From positions 1-64,000 of the forward strand of contig NZ_MASU01000015.1 in assembly GCF_003202235.1 (NCBI RefSeq): 64,000 nt of DNA. Reading direction: 5' to 3'. How positions within the stretch are numbered: the first letter of the stretch is position 1; each line of letters begins with the position of its first letter. The notes under the pieces were generated by a model. It made no database searches. It had not been told where the DNA came from and saw only the letters and a program-made list of their open reading frames with translations. This document shows positions 26,620-34,620 of this stretch, in pieces. The stretch is from Prauserella flavalba. Lineage in GTDB: Bacteria; Actinomycetota; Actinomycetes; Mycobacteriales; Pseudonocardiaceae. The translations under genes and the position numbers were made by a program.

Positions 26620-26775
26620 GCGATCAACAAGGCGCCCACCCCGCACGGGTCCTCGTCGCCGCCAACGCGGAGGTCGGCGCACTCGACCGCAACAGAGCGG
26701 ACGCCATCGCGAAAGCCCGCACCGAGATCAGAAACGGCCGCCTGCACGAGGAGTTCGTCGCCGACCCGATCCAGG
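26620..26775 (+). pseudogene. Fumarase/aspartase family fragment
   Basis: In one frame the sequence reads VLVAANAEVGALDRNRADAI then AKARTEIRNGRLHEEFVADPIQA. Class II fumarases and aspartases have (M)ANxELGxLDxxxAxAIxxAxxEI-x-G-x-x-x-x-F-x-V-D-x-IQGGAGTS at this point. The fragment ends where GGAGTS should start. A second short piece in another frame (RRLPASAAINKA) lies just upstream. It is clearly a remnant. Confidence 0.5.
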
Positions 26776-26849
26776 CAGCGCCGTGCCGCCCTGTTCGCCG
26801 GCACCGTGCCCGCCCGATGACGGTTCTGATCTCCGCCACCGGCACCACC

Positions 26850-26979
26850 CTGGACCCCGGCCACGTACCCCATGGTCGCCGCCGTGATCGGGCTGATCGC
26901 CGCCTTCTCGACGAGCGAGACCATGGGGAACCCCTCGCTGAAGGCGGAGGATCTCACCGGCGAGGACATGAAAGTCTGA
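26850..26979 (+). pseudogene. C-terminal remnant of an MFS transporter
   Basis: The frame ending at the TGA 26977-26979 reads YPMVAAVIGLIAAFSTSETM and then GNPSLKAEDLTGEDMKV. A last hydrophobic segment followed by a (R/S)ET-x-G-x-P/L tail is how MHS-type MFS permeases end; the intact symporter at 41187 ends with LSLVCTFALRETYASGLPD. Nothing upstream of 26840 continues it in frame. Confidence 0.5.
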
Positions 26980-27064
26980 GCCGATACCTGATCAGGACTC
27001 CAATGTCGTGGCGGTTTCCCACTGTGCCGGTCGAGGCGACCGCGCTGGCATCGACAGCAGGCGA

Positions 27065-28381
27065 TCAGCCGATGCCGAGTTGGACGAAGACCAGCCATGC
27101 GATACCGGGGATGATGGCGATCATCGCGACGGCCCAGATCAGAAGCATGCGGAAGAACGGCTTCTCGTTCTTGGGCTCCGCACTTGCGAGCAGCAGGGCG
27201 CCGCTTGTCGACATAGGACTGACGTCCACCACGGACGAGGCGATCGCGATCGTGGTGATGACGCTGACTGGTCCCAGCACCGGGTCCGCCGCCAGCGGCG
27301 CCACGACCGGGCTGATCGCTCCGAGAGTGCCCGTCGTCGAAGCGAAAGCGGACAGGACACCGACGACGTAGCTGGTGGCCAGGGTCGCCAGCGAGCTGGC
27401 ACCCGCCCCCTCGATGGCGTTGCCCAGCGCGTCGATCGCGCCGATCTCCTTCAGCAGGCCGACGTACATGACAATGCCCGTGACGAGCAGCACTGCCGAC
27501 CACGGAAGTCCCTCGATGGCCGGCTTCTGGATGCTGGGCCGCAACGCGATGAGGGCCAGCGAGATCACCAGTGCGGAGACCCCGACGTCGAGGTTGAGCA
27601 CCAACGTCAGCAGCAGCAGCGCTGCGACGCCACCAAGGACCGTCAACCTCAAGGGGGTGACCTTGGCGTCCGTCACGCGCTCGGCCCGGGTCGCGACTGC
27701 GGTGCCACCGCCGCCAGCGAGTTCGGGGTCGTCGACGACCGGTTGGTCAGCGTCCGGAACTTCGTGCTTCGCACGTCGCCGGACGGTCCACGCCTGGACG
27801 GCGGCGTAGCCGCCCACGGCGAGGAGCGCGTTGAAGACGAAGCAGTAGAGGTAGAGCCGTAGGGTGCCGTCCGCGGCACCGGCTGCGTCGAGCATCTCGT
27901 TCGCCACCACGCCGAAGGGGTTGACCGGTGAGAAGGCCCCCGCGTTGGCACCTTGGACGATGACCAGGCCCATCGCGAGGGTGCTGATCCCGAAGCGCTG
28001 CCCGAGGGCGAGAGCGACCGGCGCGACGATCGCGACCGCCGCGGGCGTGAACGCTCCGGCGGTTGCCAGCAGCGCGGTCAGCGCGAACATGATGACCGGC
28101 ACGAGAAAGCGCCGCCCGGCCGTGAGCCGTTCAGCCCACGCGGCGAGCATGTCGATCGTCCCCGTGACACGGACTATCGAGAACAGCAGGGTGGCGCCGA
28201 CCAGGATGAAGAACAGATCGGCGGGGAAAAAGCCCATGACGGTGTCGGTGTCGAGGTCGGTCAGCAGCAGCCCGACCCCGAAGGTCGCGACGATGGCGAT
28301 GAGACCGGCGTTGATGTTGGTGACGGCACCCACGAGGAACGCAGCCACCAAGATCAGGAAGGAAACAGTCACAAGGGACAT
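27065..28381 (-). CDS. MatC/SLC13-type dicarboxylate carrier
   Basis: 438 residues and about 12 spans. The N-terminus ATFGVGLLLTDLDTDTVMGF, the AGAFTPAAVAIVAPVALALG half-repeat and the C-terminal SSVVDVSPMSTSGALLLASA place it with MatC N-terminal carriers, as does the paralogue at 20677. It is transcribed after the maleate-isomerase-like gene, 23 bases behind its stop, so it most likely imports that enzyme's substrate. Maleate, malonate or an arylmalonate are candidates; this is context inference. Control by the divergent IclR regulator is likely. Confidence 0.85.
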   Translation of the reverse strand: MSLVTVSFLILVAAFLVGAVTNINAGLIAIVATFGVGLLLTDLDTDTVMGFFPADLFFILVGATLLFSIVRVTGTIDMLAAWAERLTAGRRFLVPVIMFALTALLATAGAFTPAAVAIVAPVALALGQRFGISTLAMGLVIVQGANAGAFSPVNPFGVVANEMLDAAGAADGTLRLYLYCFVFNALLAVGGYAAVQAWTVRRRAKHEVPDADQPVVDDPELAGGGGTAVATRAERVTDAKVTPLRLTVLGGVAALLLLTLVLNLDVGVSALVISLALIALRPSIQKPAIEGLPWSAVLLVTGIVMYVGLLKEIGAIDALGNAIEGAGASSLATLATSYVVGVLSAFASTTGTLGAISPVVAPLAADPVLGPVSVITTIAIASSVVDVSPMSTSGALLLASAEPKNEKPFFRMLLIWAVAMIAIIPGIAWLVFVQLGIG

Positions 28382-28404
28382 CGTTGTCCTTTCAACGGAC
28401 GAGT

Positions 28405-29211
28405 TCAGAGAGCGGAGTTCGGGCGGGCGAGCAGGCTCCCGGCACCTGGGATGGCCGGTTGGTGACCCAGCGTATTCAGGATTTCGTAGGTCGTGGCCGT
28501 CGCTGCGGTGATCACCGGCAGTTCGAGCTCGTCCTCGGCACGCTGGACGGCGGCGAGTGACGGCATCTGCACGCAGGCCGACAAGATCACCGCGTCCGCG
28601 CCTTCACGCCGCAGGTCGCCGGCGATGTCGGGCAGTTTCCCGGGGTCTAGTCGGCCGACCGCCACGTTGTCCTCGACTTCGAGGCTGATGTCGTCGAGGA
28701 TCTCGATGCCCTCGCTCTCGATGTACTGGCGCACCGTCGCAGTGAGCGGACGCATGTACGGGGTGACCATGACGGCCTTCTTCGCGCCGATCTCGGTCAG
28801 CGAGCGGACCAGCGCGCCGGCGCTGCTGACGACCGGCGCGGGATTGCCGTTGTTCCTGGCCGCGTCGGCGATGATCTGCTCCGACTCCCGGTGTGCCCCC
28901 GGTCCCTGGGCCATGACTGCCACCAGGCAGGCGTAGGCGATGACGTCCGGTTGGGCGTCGGAGACCGCGGTCGCGCAGTCGGCGGCCTTTCCGACCATGG
29001 CCGCCAGCTCTTCCTTGTTGACCGTCCGCATGCCGGCGCGCGCGGAGTGGAAGGTGTAGACGTGTCCCGTCGCGGCTCCCTGGCGGCGGAATAGCTCGGG
29101 GAGTTCGGTCTCCATCGTGGTGTTCGAGCTCGGCACGATCAGCCCGATCCGGGAGACCCCGGGCAGCTTCGCCAGGGAGTCGCTGTCGCAGGCGCAGTGG
29201 TGAGCGGTCAC
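28405..29211 (-). CDS. Maleate cis-trans isomerase-like protein
   Basis: 268 residues of the Asp/Glu racemase superfamily. The start IGLIVPSSNTTMETELP is diagnostic for maleate isomerase and arylmalonate decarboxylase relatives. Both cysteines are present, C95 (AYACLVAVM) and C213 (LSACVQMPSL). Maleate isomerase converts maleate to fumarate through a cysteine adduct. GTG at 29211 follows GAGGAG closely. It is cotranscribed with a MatC-like carrier, which fits maleate uptake and entry into the TCA cycle. No maleate-forming enzyme is seen nearby, so free maleate or a related diacid may be the growth substrate. Confidence 0.82.
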   Translation of the reverse strand: MTAHHCACDSDSLAKLPGVSRIGLIVPSSNTTMETELPELFRRQGAATGHVYTFHSARAGMRTVNKEELAAMVGKAADCATAVSDAQPDVIAYACLVAVMAQGPGAHRESEQIIADAARNNGNPAPVVSSAGALVRSLTEIGAKKAVMVTPYMRPLTATVRQYIESEGIEILDDISLEVEDNVAVGRLDPGKLPDIAGDLRREGADAVILSACVQMPSLAAVQRAEDELELPVITAATATTYEILNTLGHQPAIPGAGSLLARPNSAL

Positions 29212-29260
29212 GGTTCTCCTCGTCTGTTGCGGGCCAGGTGGCTCCAGCCTCTCACGCTCA

Positions 29261-29302
29261 TTACATCGTGAGTTATGAACTCATAATGTAAGTTGCTATA
29301 GT
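29261..29302. promoter_or_regulatory. 31-nt palindrome and promoter for IclR divergon
   Basis: A near-perfect inverted repeat spans 29261-29291. Each arm is TTACAT-N3-GAGTT read inwards, around a central ATG; only positions within the N3 differ. On the plus strand it covers a possible -35 (TTATGA, 29273-29278) with TATAGT at 29297-29302, 18 bases apart, as -10. It lies between the maleate-isomerase-like gene and the IclR gene and is much more AT-rich than its surroundings, so it is the expected IclR operator for both directions. Confidence 0.75.
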
Positions 29303-29361
29303 CCATGTCAAGGCAACGGCGCGAGCGCGCCGGGTTCCAGACTTCCTGAGAGGGGCGCGCA

Positions 29362-30150
29362 GTGGTGACCGAGCGAGGCCCAGGTACTCCGCCGCTGCTG
29401 GTGCTCGAGAAGATCAAGCGGATCCTCGACTGCTTCTCCGTATCGGCCCCTGAACCGACCCTGCGCGAGATCATGCAGCTCAGCGGGTTGAATCAGAGCA
29501 CGTGCCAGCGCTTGGTGCACAATCTCGTGCGGGAGGGCTTCCTGGACCGCTCCGGGGATCGCTACCGGATCGGGCTGACACTGGTGCAGCTCGCGGCGCC
29601 CGGAACATTTGGACTCGACGTCGTGCAGCGAACAAGGCCGACCCTGCAGCGGTTGCGCGACGAGACTGGCGAGACCGCGTGCCTTTACGTGCGCGACGGC
29701 GCGTTCAGAACGGTGATCGCCGTGGCAGAAACACGTCACATTGTGATGCGCTTGTTCAAAGTCGGCATGGTGATGCCGCTGCACGCCGGCGCCCCGGGCA
29801 AGGTTTTCCTGGCCTACGACCCCGCCGCGCGTGCGGACGTGGTCAGGGAAGGGCTGCCGAGGTACACGGCACACACGCCGATCGACATCGACGTGTTGGA
29901 CGCGCAGGTCGAGCTCGCCAGGGCCAAGGGCTACGCGGCGTCCTTCGAGGAGCGACACGAAGGCGTCGGCTCGATCAGTGCGCCGGTGTTCGACCACGCC
30001 GGCGATTTGGCGGCGGTCCTCGGAATCGGAGCGCCGACACAGCGGGTGACCGAGGACGATGTCGACAGGCTCGCGCCCCTGGTCGTCGCGGCCGGGCAAG
30101 ACGCCAGCACCGCACTCGGGTACCGGCCGAGCAAGATCCAGCCCGCCTGA
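29362..30150 (+). CDS. IclR family transcriptional regulator
   Basis: 262 residues. An N-terminal winged helix (TLREIMQLSGLNQSTCQRLV then HNLVREGFLDR) precedes the IclR effector domain with MPLHAGAPGKVFLAY, GYAASFEERHEGVGSISAPV and a C-terminal helix. The GTG at 29362 was chosen; another GTG follows three bases later, and AGAGGGG lies upstream. It is divergent from the isomerase/carrier operon across the palindrome at 29261-29291, the usual autoregulated IclR arrangement. The effector is presumably the imported diacid. Confidence 0.9.
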   Translation: MVTERGPGTPPLLVLEKIKRILDCFSVSAPEPTLREIMQLSGLNQSTCQRLVHNLVREGFLDRSGDRYRIGLTLVQLAAPGTFGLDVVQRTRPTLQRLRDETGETACLYVRDGAFRTVIAVAETRHIVMRLFKVGMVMPLHAGAPGKVFLAYDPAARADVVREGLPRYTAHTPIDIDVLDAQVELARAKGYAASFEERHEGVGSISAPVFDHAGDLAAVLGIGAPTQRVTEDDVDRLAPLVVAAGQDASTALGYRPSKIQPA

Positions 30151-30562
30151 CCGGCCGGCGTCCGAGAAGGGAACACGATGCGCCAGCCGCGCCGCCCGCA
30201 ATGGCCGATGTGGACGATGACATGTCGAGAACGGACGTCCCCGCCCCGGCCCGCGATGCGGCTGAGTCGCGCGAAACGGGTAGCGAGCGCAGTCGCCGAC
30301 CGTGAAGATCGCCGGATCGCGGCTTGAACCCGCGTCCACAAAACGGGAGCACTCCAGGGCTGAGCTCACTCGGGAAGGCTGATCCCACCGAGCACGAAGA
30401 TCATCATGAGCACCTGATCCTGCAGCAGACCCGCATCCCCGCCGAGGCATTGCGCGAGCGGCTGGAGTCCTGTGTGAAATCCGAACGGGAGAATGCCGAC
30501 CCGCGCGGCAAGCTGCGCATCCTGCCGCTACAGCGACTGACGGGCCGGCGCCTCCGTGGCCG
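30151..30562. other. Gap between convergent genes
   Basis: 412 bases between the IclR gene and the aldehyde dehydrogenase stop. A coding-like plus-strand stretch at about 30385-30545 translates without family resemblance (it contains HLILQQTRIPAEALRERLES) and has no ribosome site at a sensible start. No clear terminator hairpin was seen. It is probably decayed sequence. Confidence 0.35.
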
Positions 30563-32056
30563 TCAGCGGGTCACGTCCGCCGTCGTCAGCGCACCGTCGA
30601 CGCGGCGCGGGATGCCGAGCTCGTTCCGGTCGCGCAAGGCCGGGGGCAACAGAGGATCCGGCACCGACTGGTAGGCGATCGGGCGGAGAAAGCGGCGGAG
30701 CGCGGTGACGCCGACCGAGGTGTGCATCGTGGTGGTGGCGGGGTAGGGGCCGCCGTGGTGCTGCGCCCAGCTGACCGCGACGCCGGTCGGCCAGCCGTTC
30801 CAGATCAGCCGTCCGGTGGCCCCGCCCAGCTCGGCCAGCAGGGCTGCCGCGTGCGGGTCACTGGCATCCTCGCCCTGAACGGTGGCGGTCAGCGTGCCCT
30901 CGAAGAGCTGCGCCGTCGGCACCAGCTCGGCGGGGTCGGCGTAGGTGACGACCAGCCCGAAGGGCCCGAAGCACTCGGTGAGCAGACTGTCGGCGTGCTC
31001 GGCGAGCGTGGCCATTGTGGTCCCGACCAGCACCGGCCGCACCGCGAGCGGATCGGCGGGGCCGTCCTCAGGCGTGGGTGCGGTGATCGTCCTCACGCCC
31101 GGGAATCCGGCCAGGTCCGCGGATAGCCTGCGGAAGGCGACGCCGAGCCCGGCGTGCAGCAGCCGCATCGGTGCGGTGGCCGCCTCGGCGGCGAGCACAT
31201 CCTCCAGGTCGCTTTCCTCGGGAATCAACAGCACGCCGGGCTTGGTACAGAACTGGCCCGAACCCAGGAATACGGAGCCGAGGAACTCCCGGGCGATCTC
31301 CTTGCCCCGGGTCCGCGCCGCCGCCGGTGTGACGAATACCGGGTTGAGGCTGCCCAGCTCGCCGTAGAACGGGATCGGCGTCGGCCGCGCTGCGGCCAGG
31401 TCGGCCAGTGCCCGGCCGCCCGTGGTCGACCCGGTGAAACCGACCGCGGTGATCCGTGGGTCGGTGACCAGGTCACGACCGACGTCCATGCCGTGCACCA
31501 CGGCGAAGGTGCCCTCCGGGGCACCCGTGGAATGCAGCGCGTCCGACACGACGTGCGCGTAGGGGCCGGACAACCGCGGCTGCGCCGGGTGCGCCTTGGC
31601 CACCACCGGGCAGCCGGCGGCCAGTGCGGACGCGGTGTCCCCGCCGCAGAGGCCGAACGCGAACGGGAAGTTGCTCGCGCCGAACACCGCGACCGGGCCG
31701 AGCGGGACCAGCATCCGCCGCAGGTCGGGACGAGGCGCGGGCTGGGCGTCCTGGTCGGCCGGATCGATGATCGCCTCCAGCCAGGAACCCTCTTCGACGG
31801 CGTCGGCGAACATCTCCAGCTGTACGGCGGTCCGGTTAACCTCGCCGGCGAGCCGGGCGGTGCCCAGAGAGCTGTCCTCGTCGGCGAGCGGAACCAGGTC
31901 GTCACTGTGCGTGCGCAACGCGGTGGCGACCGCGCGCAGCATCGCCGCCCGGTCGGTGGGCGCCATGGCGGCGAGCTCAGGCGCTGCCGCCGCTGCGGCG
32001 GTGAGAACCGCCTCGTACTCATCCGGGGTGGTGTCCGCTTCCGCGGTGCCGGGCAT
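30563..32056 (-). CDS. Aldehyde dehydrogenase, KGSADH-like
   Basis: 497 residues. ALDH catalytic residues are E233 (PFYGELGSLNPV) and C270 (GSGQFCTKPG); the cofactor region has VAVFGASNFPFAFG and VGFTGSTTGG. The GELGSxNPV and SGQFCTKPG variants are those of 2-oxoglutarate semialdehyde / 2,5-dioxovalerate dehydrogenases, which close sugar-acid routes to 2-oxoglutarate. Other semialdehydes are possible. It is divergent from the CaiB/acyl-CoA dehydrogenase operon, with a palindrome (32158-32179) between them that also occurs before the symporter at 41187, so all three are probably controlled together. Confidence 0.87.
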   Translation of the reverse strand: MPGTAEADTTPDEYEAVLTAAAAAAPELAAMAPTDRAAMLRAVATALRTHSDDLVPLADEDSSLGTARLAGEVNRTAVQLEMFADAVEEGSWLEAIIDPADQDAQPAPRPDLRRMLVPLGPVAVFGASNFPFAFGLCGGDTASALAAGCPVVAKAHPAQPRLSGPYAHVVSDALHSTGAPEGTFAVVHGMDVGRDLVTDPRITAVGFTGSTTGGRALADLAAARPTPIPFYGELGSLNPVFVTPAAARTRGKEIAREFLGSVFLGSGQFCTKPGVLLIPEESDLEDVLAAEAATAPMRLLHAGLGVAFRRLSADLAGFPGVRTITAPTPEDGPADPLAVRPVLVGTTMATLAEHADSLLTECFGPFGLVVTYADPAELVPTAQLFEGTLTATVQGEDASDPHAAALLAELGGATGRLIWNGWPTGVAVSWAQHHGGPYPATTTMHTSVGVTALRRFLRPIAYQSVPDPLLPPALRDRNELGIPRRVDGALTTADVTR

Positions 32057-32157
32057 GCTCGTTCCCTCTTCCCTCGATGTGCTCGCGAAATCCGTTTCTC
32101 CAGCAGGAGATCCCCGCCGGGCAGGAAAGCAACGATCGCAATGACCTGCCGAAAACG

Positions 32158-32179
32158 GGTACCTCCAGTTGGAGGTACC
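32158..32179. promoter_or_regulatory. Perfect 22-nt inverted repeat, candidate operator
   Basis: Two 10-base arms, GGTACCTCCA and TGGAGGTACC, flank a GT centre with no mismatch. It lies between the divergent aldehyde dehydrogenase and CaiB genes. A close copy (right arm and centre-proximal left arm identical) lies at 41087-41108 before the MHS symporter, with AAAAC just upstream in both. Two copies at both ends of one catabolic module point to a shared repressor or activator site. The binder is unknown; the LuxR-type regulator inside the module is one candidate. Confidence 0.65.
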
Positions 32180-32306
32180 GGCATTTCTCGGGGCCGGGCG
32201 AGCATAGATGGACGCGGATCACCGCGACCTCGATGAGGAGGACAGTTTTGCTTTGCTCCCAAGCTTTTTCCGTGCAGCGGCCGCGCGTCTCGGTGGGCGG
32301 TGCTCA

Positions 32307-33446
32307 ATGACCGGCCGGACGGGACCGCTCGCCGGGATCCGGGTGCTGGATATGACCCGGCTCGCCCCCGGACCCTACGGCAGCATGCTGCTGGCCGATC
32401 TCGGCGCCGAGGTGATCGCGATCGGCGGCGGCCGCTCCGGCCTGCCGGTCCCAGCGCTCTCCCGTGGGAAGGAATTCGTCGCCCTCGACCTCAAGACGGA
32501 CGAGGGGCGCGCGGCGCTGCACCGACTGGTCGCCGAGTCGGACGTGTTCATGGAAGGCTTCCGGCCCGGGGTCGCTGACCGGATCGGCGCGGGTTACGCC
32601 GAACTCGGCGAGATCAATCCGCGGCTGATCTACTGCAGCGTCACCGGCTACGGGCAGACCGGGCCGCTGGCCAGCCGAGCCGGCCACGACATCAACTACT
32701 TGGCGATCGGAGGGGCGCTAGGCACGTTCGGCCCGGCGGACGGCCCGCCGGCGCCGCCGCTGAACCTGGTCGCCGACTTCGCCGGAGGCGGGCTGCTCGC
32801 GGCCTTCGGCATCGTGGGTGCCCTCTACGAGCGGGAACGCTCCGGGCGTGGCCAGTACCTCGACGCGGCGATGGTCGACGGCGTGCTGTCCATGATGGGT
32901 ATGAACTTCGTGGACTGGGGCGGGGGATCGCTGCCCCGGCGCGGGGAAGGCGTGCTCGCCGGGTCGATGCCGGCCTACCGCTGCTACGCCTGCTCCGACG
33001 GCAGGTACGTGGCGGTCGGCGCGCTGGAGAACGCGTTCTTCACCAACCTTTGGCAGGCACTGGACCTGGGCGAGGTGCCTAACCACCTCGACCCGGCGAA
33101 CTGGCACATGATCTCCGAACGGCTCGACGCGTCGTTCCGGACCCGCACGATGGCCGAGTGGACTGAGTTCTTCGCTGAGATCGATGCCTGCGTGACCCCG
33201 GTGCTGGAGCCGCACGAACTCGCCGGGTTCGACCAGATTTCGCAACGTTACCAAGGCTTTCGCACCGACTCTGTGCCCGCGGTGCCGGTGTACTCCCGCA
33301 CCGCGGCGAGGCCGGGTGAGACGGACACCGAGGACGCCACTGAGCGGGTACTGGGGCGCTTCGGAATCCCTCCCGAGCACGCCCGGAAGGCGGTCGGCTC
33401 GGCCGGCGACGGTGCCGTGAAGGGGCTGCGCTGGCCGCCGGTCTGA
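32307..33446 (+). CDS. CaiB/BaiF family CoA-transferase
   Basis: 379 residues, class III CoA-transferase. It begins TGPLAGIRVLDMTRLAPGPY, the family's usual start, and has VTGYGQTGPLASRAGHDINY with the catalytic aspartate in GHD, and ERERSGRGQYLDAAMVDG. These enzymes move CoA between carboxylates, or racemise 2-methylacyl-CoA esters (alpha-methylacyl-CoA racemase). The ATG at 32307 has no good ribosome site, but a short upstream frame ending in an overlapping ATGA is preceded by GAGGAGGA (32235-32242), so translation may be coupled. A second CaiB follows at 34617. Confidence 0.88.
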   Translation: MTGRTGPLAGIRVLDMTRLAPGPYGSMLLADLGAEVIAIGGGRSGLPVPALSRGKEFVALDLKTDEGRAALHRLVAESDVFMEGFRPGVADRIGAGYAELGEINPRLIYCSVTGYGQTGPLASRAGHDINYLAIGGALGTFGPADGPPAPPLNLVADFAGGGLLAAFGIVGALYERERSGRGQYLDAAMVDGVLSMMGMNFVDWGGGSLPRRGEGVLAGSMPAYRCYACSDGRYVAVGALENAFFTNLWQALDLGEVPNHLDPANWHMISERLDASFRTRTMAEWTEFFAEIDACVTPVLEPHELAGFDQISQRYQGFRTDSVPAVPVYSRTAARPGETDTEDATERVLGRFGIPPEHARKAVGSAGDGAVKGLRWPPV

Positions 33447-33489
33447 CGAGGGCGCACTTGCCGGCAACACTTTCGAGGAGTAAGAGAGT

Positions 33490-34620
33490 ATGGACACCGA
33501 ATACCAAGATTTCCGTGACAGCGTGCGGAAACTGGCCGCCGACCGGATTGCGCCGCACGCCGCGGACGTGGACGACAAGGAACGCTTCCCCGAGGAGGCA
33601 TGGCAGGCGCTGCGGGAGGCCGACCTGCCCGGCTTACCCTACGGCGAGAAGCTCGGCGGCTCCGGTGGTGACCTGCTGTCCCAGGTGATCGCGGTGGAAG
33701 AGGTCGCTGCGGTCTGCGGCAGCTCCGCACTGGTGCTGCTGGTCAACTGGGCGGGAACGTCCACTGTGGTCAGTCACGGCTCCGACGAGCTGCTCGAGGA
33801 GGTAGTGCCCCGGGTGGCGTCGGGCGAGGCGGGCGCGGCCTGGTGCATGACTGAGCCGACGGTCGGTTCCGACCTCTCCGGAATCAAGACCGCCGCCAAG
33901 CAGGACGGGGGCGACTGGATCCTCAATGGACAGAAGCGGTTTATCAGCAACGCGCCGTGGGCGGACTGGTACGCAGTGCTCGCACGCAGCGGCGAGCGGG
34001 ACTTCGGGGTGTTCATGGTGCACCGCGACGACCCCGGAGTGTCCTTCGGCCCGCACGAGAAGAAGATGGGCATGCGCGGCAGCCCGACCGCCGACGTCAT
34101 CCTCGAGGATGCCCGGATTCCGGCTCGTCGCGTGGTCAACGACCCGAAGCGGGGCTACAGCTACATCAACGGTGAGCTCAACGTCAGCCGCGCGCTGATC
34201 GCTGCGCAGGCGCTGGGCATCGCGCAGGGGGCCTTCGACCAGGCGGTGTCCTACACCGCCGAGCGTGAGCAGTTCGGCCAGTCGCTGTCCCGCTTCCAGA
34301 TGCTGCGCGGGATGGTCGCCGACATGGCGGTGAAGATCGAGTCCGCCCGCGCGCTGCTCTACGACGCGGTCGCGCTGATCAGCGCGGGTGACCCGCGCGC
34401 CCGGTCCCGTGTCTCCATGGCGAAGCTGCTGTGCAGCGACAACGCGATGTCGGTGGCCACCGACGCGCTGCAGCTGCACGGCGGCTACGGCTTTACCCGT
34501 GAATACCCGGTGGAGCGGATGATGCGCGATGTCAAGATCACCCAGATCTACGAGGGCACCAACCAGATCCAGCGCCTGGTCATAGCCAAGGACGTCTACG
34601 CGAAGCAGGTGCGCTCATGA
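33490..34620 (+). CDS. Acyl-CoA dehydrogenase
   Basis: 376 residues, full length. FAD- and substrate-binding signatures are AAWCMTEPTVGSDLSG, HEKKMGMRGSPTADVILED, LQLHGGYGFTREYPVERMMRD and IYEGTNQIQR, whose glutamate is at the catalytic-base position of short- and medium-chain enzymes. It introduces an alpha,beta double bond into an acyl-CoA and passes electrons to ETF; no ETF genes are here. GAGGAG lies before the ATG. Its stop overlaps the next CaiB start (ATGA). Between two CoA-transferases, it most likely works on the CoA ester one of them makes. Confidence 0.92.
   Translation: MDTEYQDFRDSVRKLAADRIAPHAADVDDKERFPEEAWQALREADLPGLPYGEKLGGSGGDLLSQVIAVEEVAAVCGSSALVLLVNWAGTSTVVSHGSDELLEEVVPRVASGEAGAAWCMTEPTVGSDLSGIKTAAKQDGGDWILNGQKRFISNAPWADWYAVLARSGERDFGVFMVHRDDPGVSFGPHEKKMGMRGSPTADVILEDARIPARRVVNDPKRGYSYINGELNVSRALIAAQALGIAQGAFDQAVSYTAEREQFGQSLSRFQMLRGMVADMAVKIESARALLYDAVALISAGDPRARSRVSMAKLLCSDNAMSVATDALQLHGGYGFTREYPVERMMRDVKITQIYEGTNQIQRLVIAKDVYAKQVRS

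Larger units (their letters stand above)
26532..27064. other. Relic-bearing gap between modules
   Basis: No intact gene. Two fragments of unrelated genes are recognisable and listed separately (aspartase-like, 26620-26775; MFS C-terminus, 26850-26979). The rest, to the carrier stop at 27065, holds nothing that I recognise. Confidence 0.6.
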
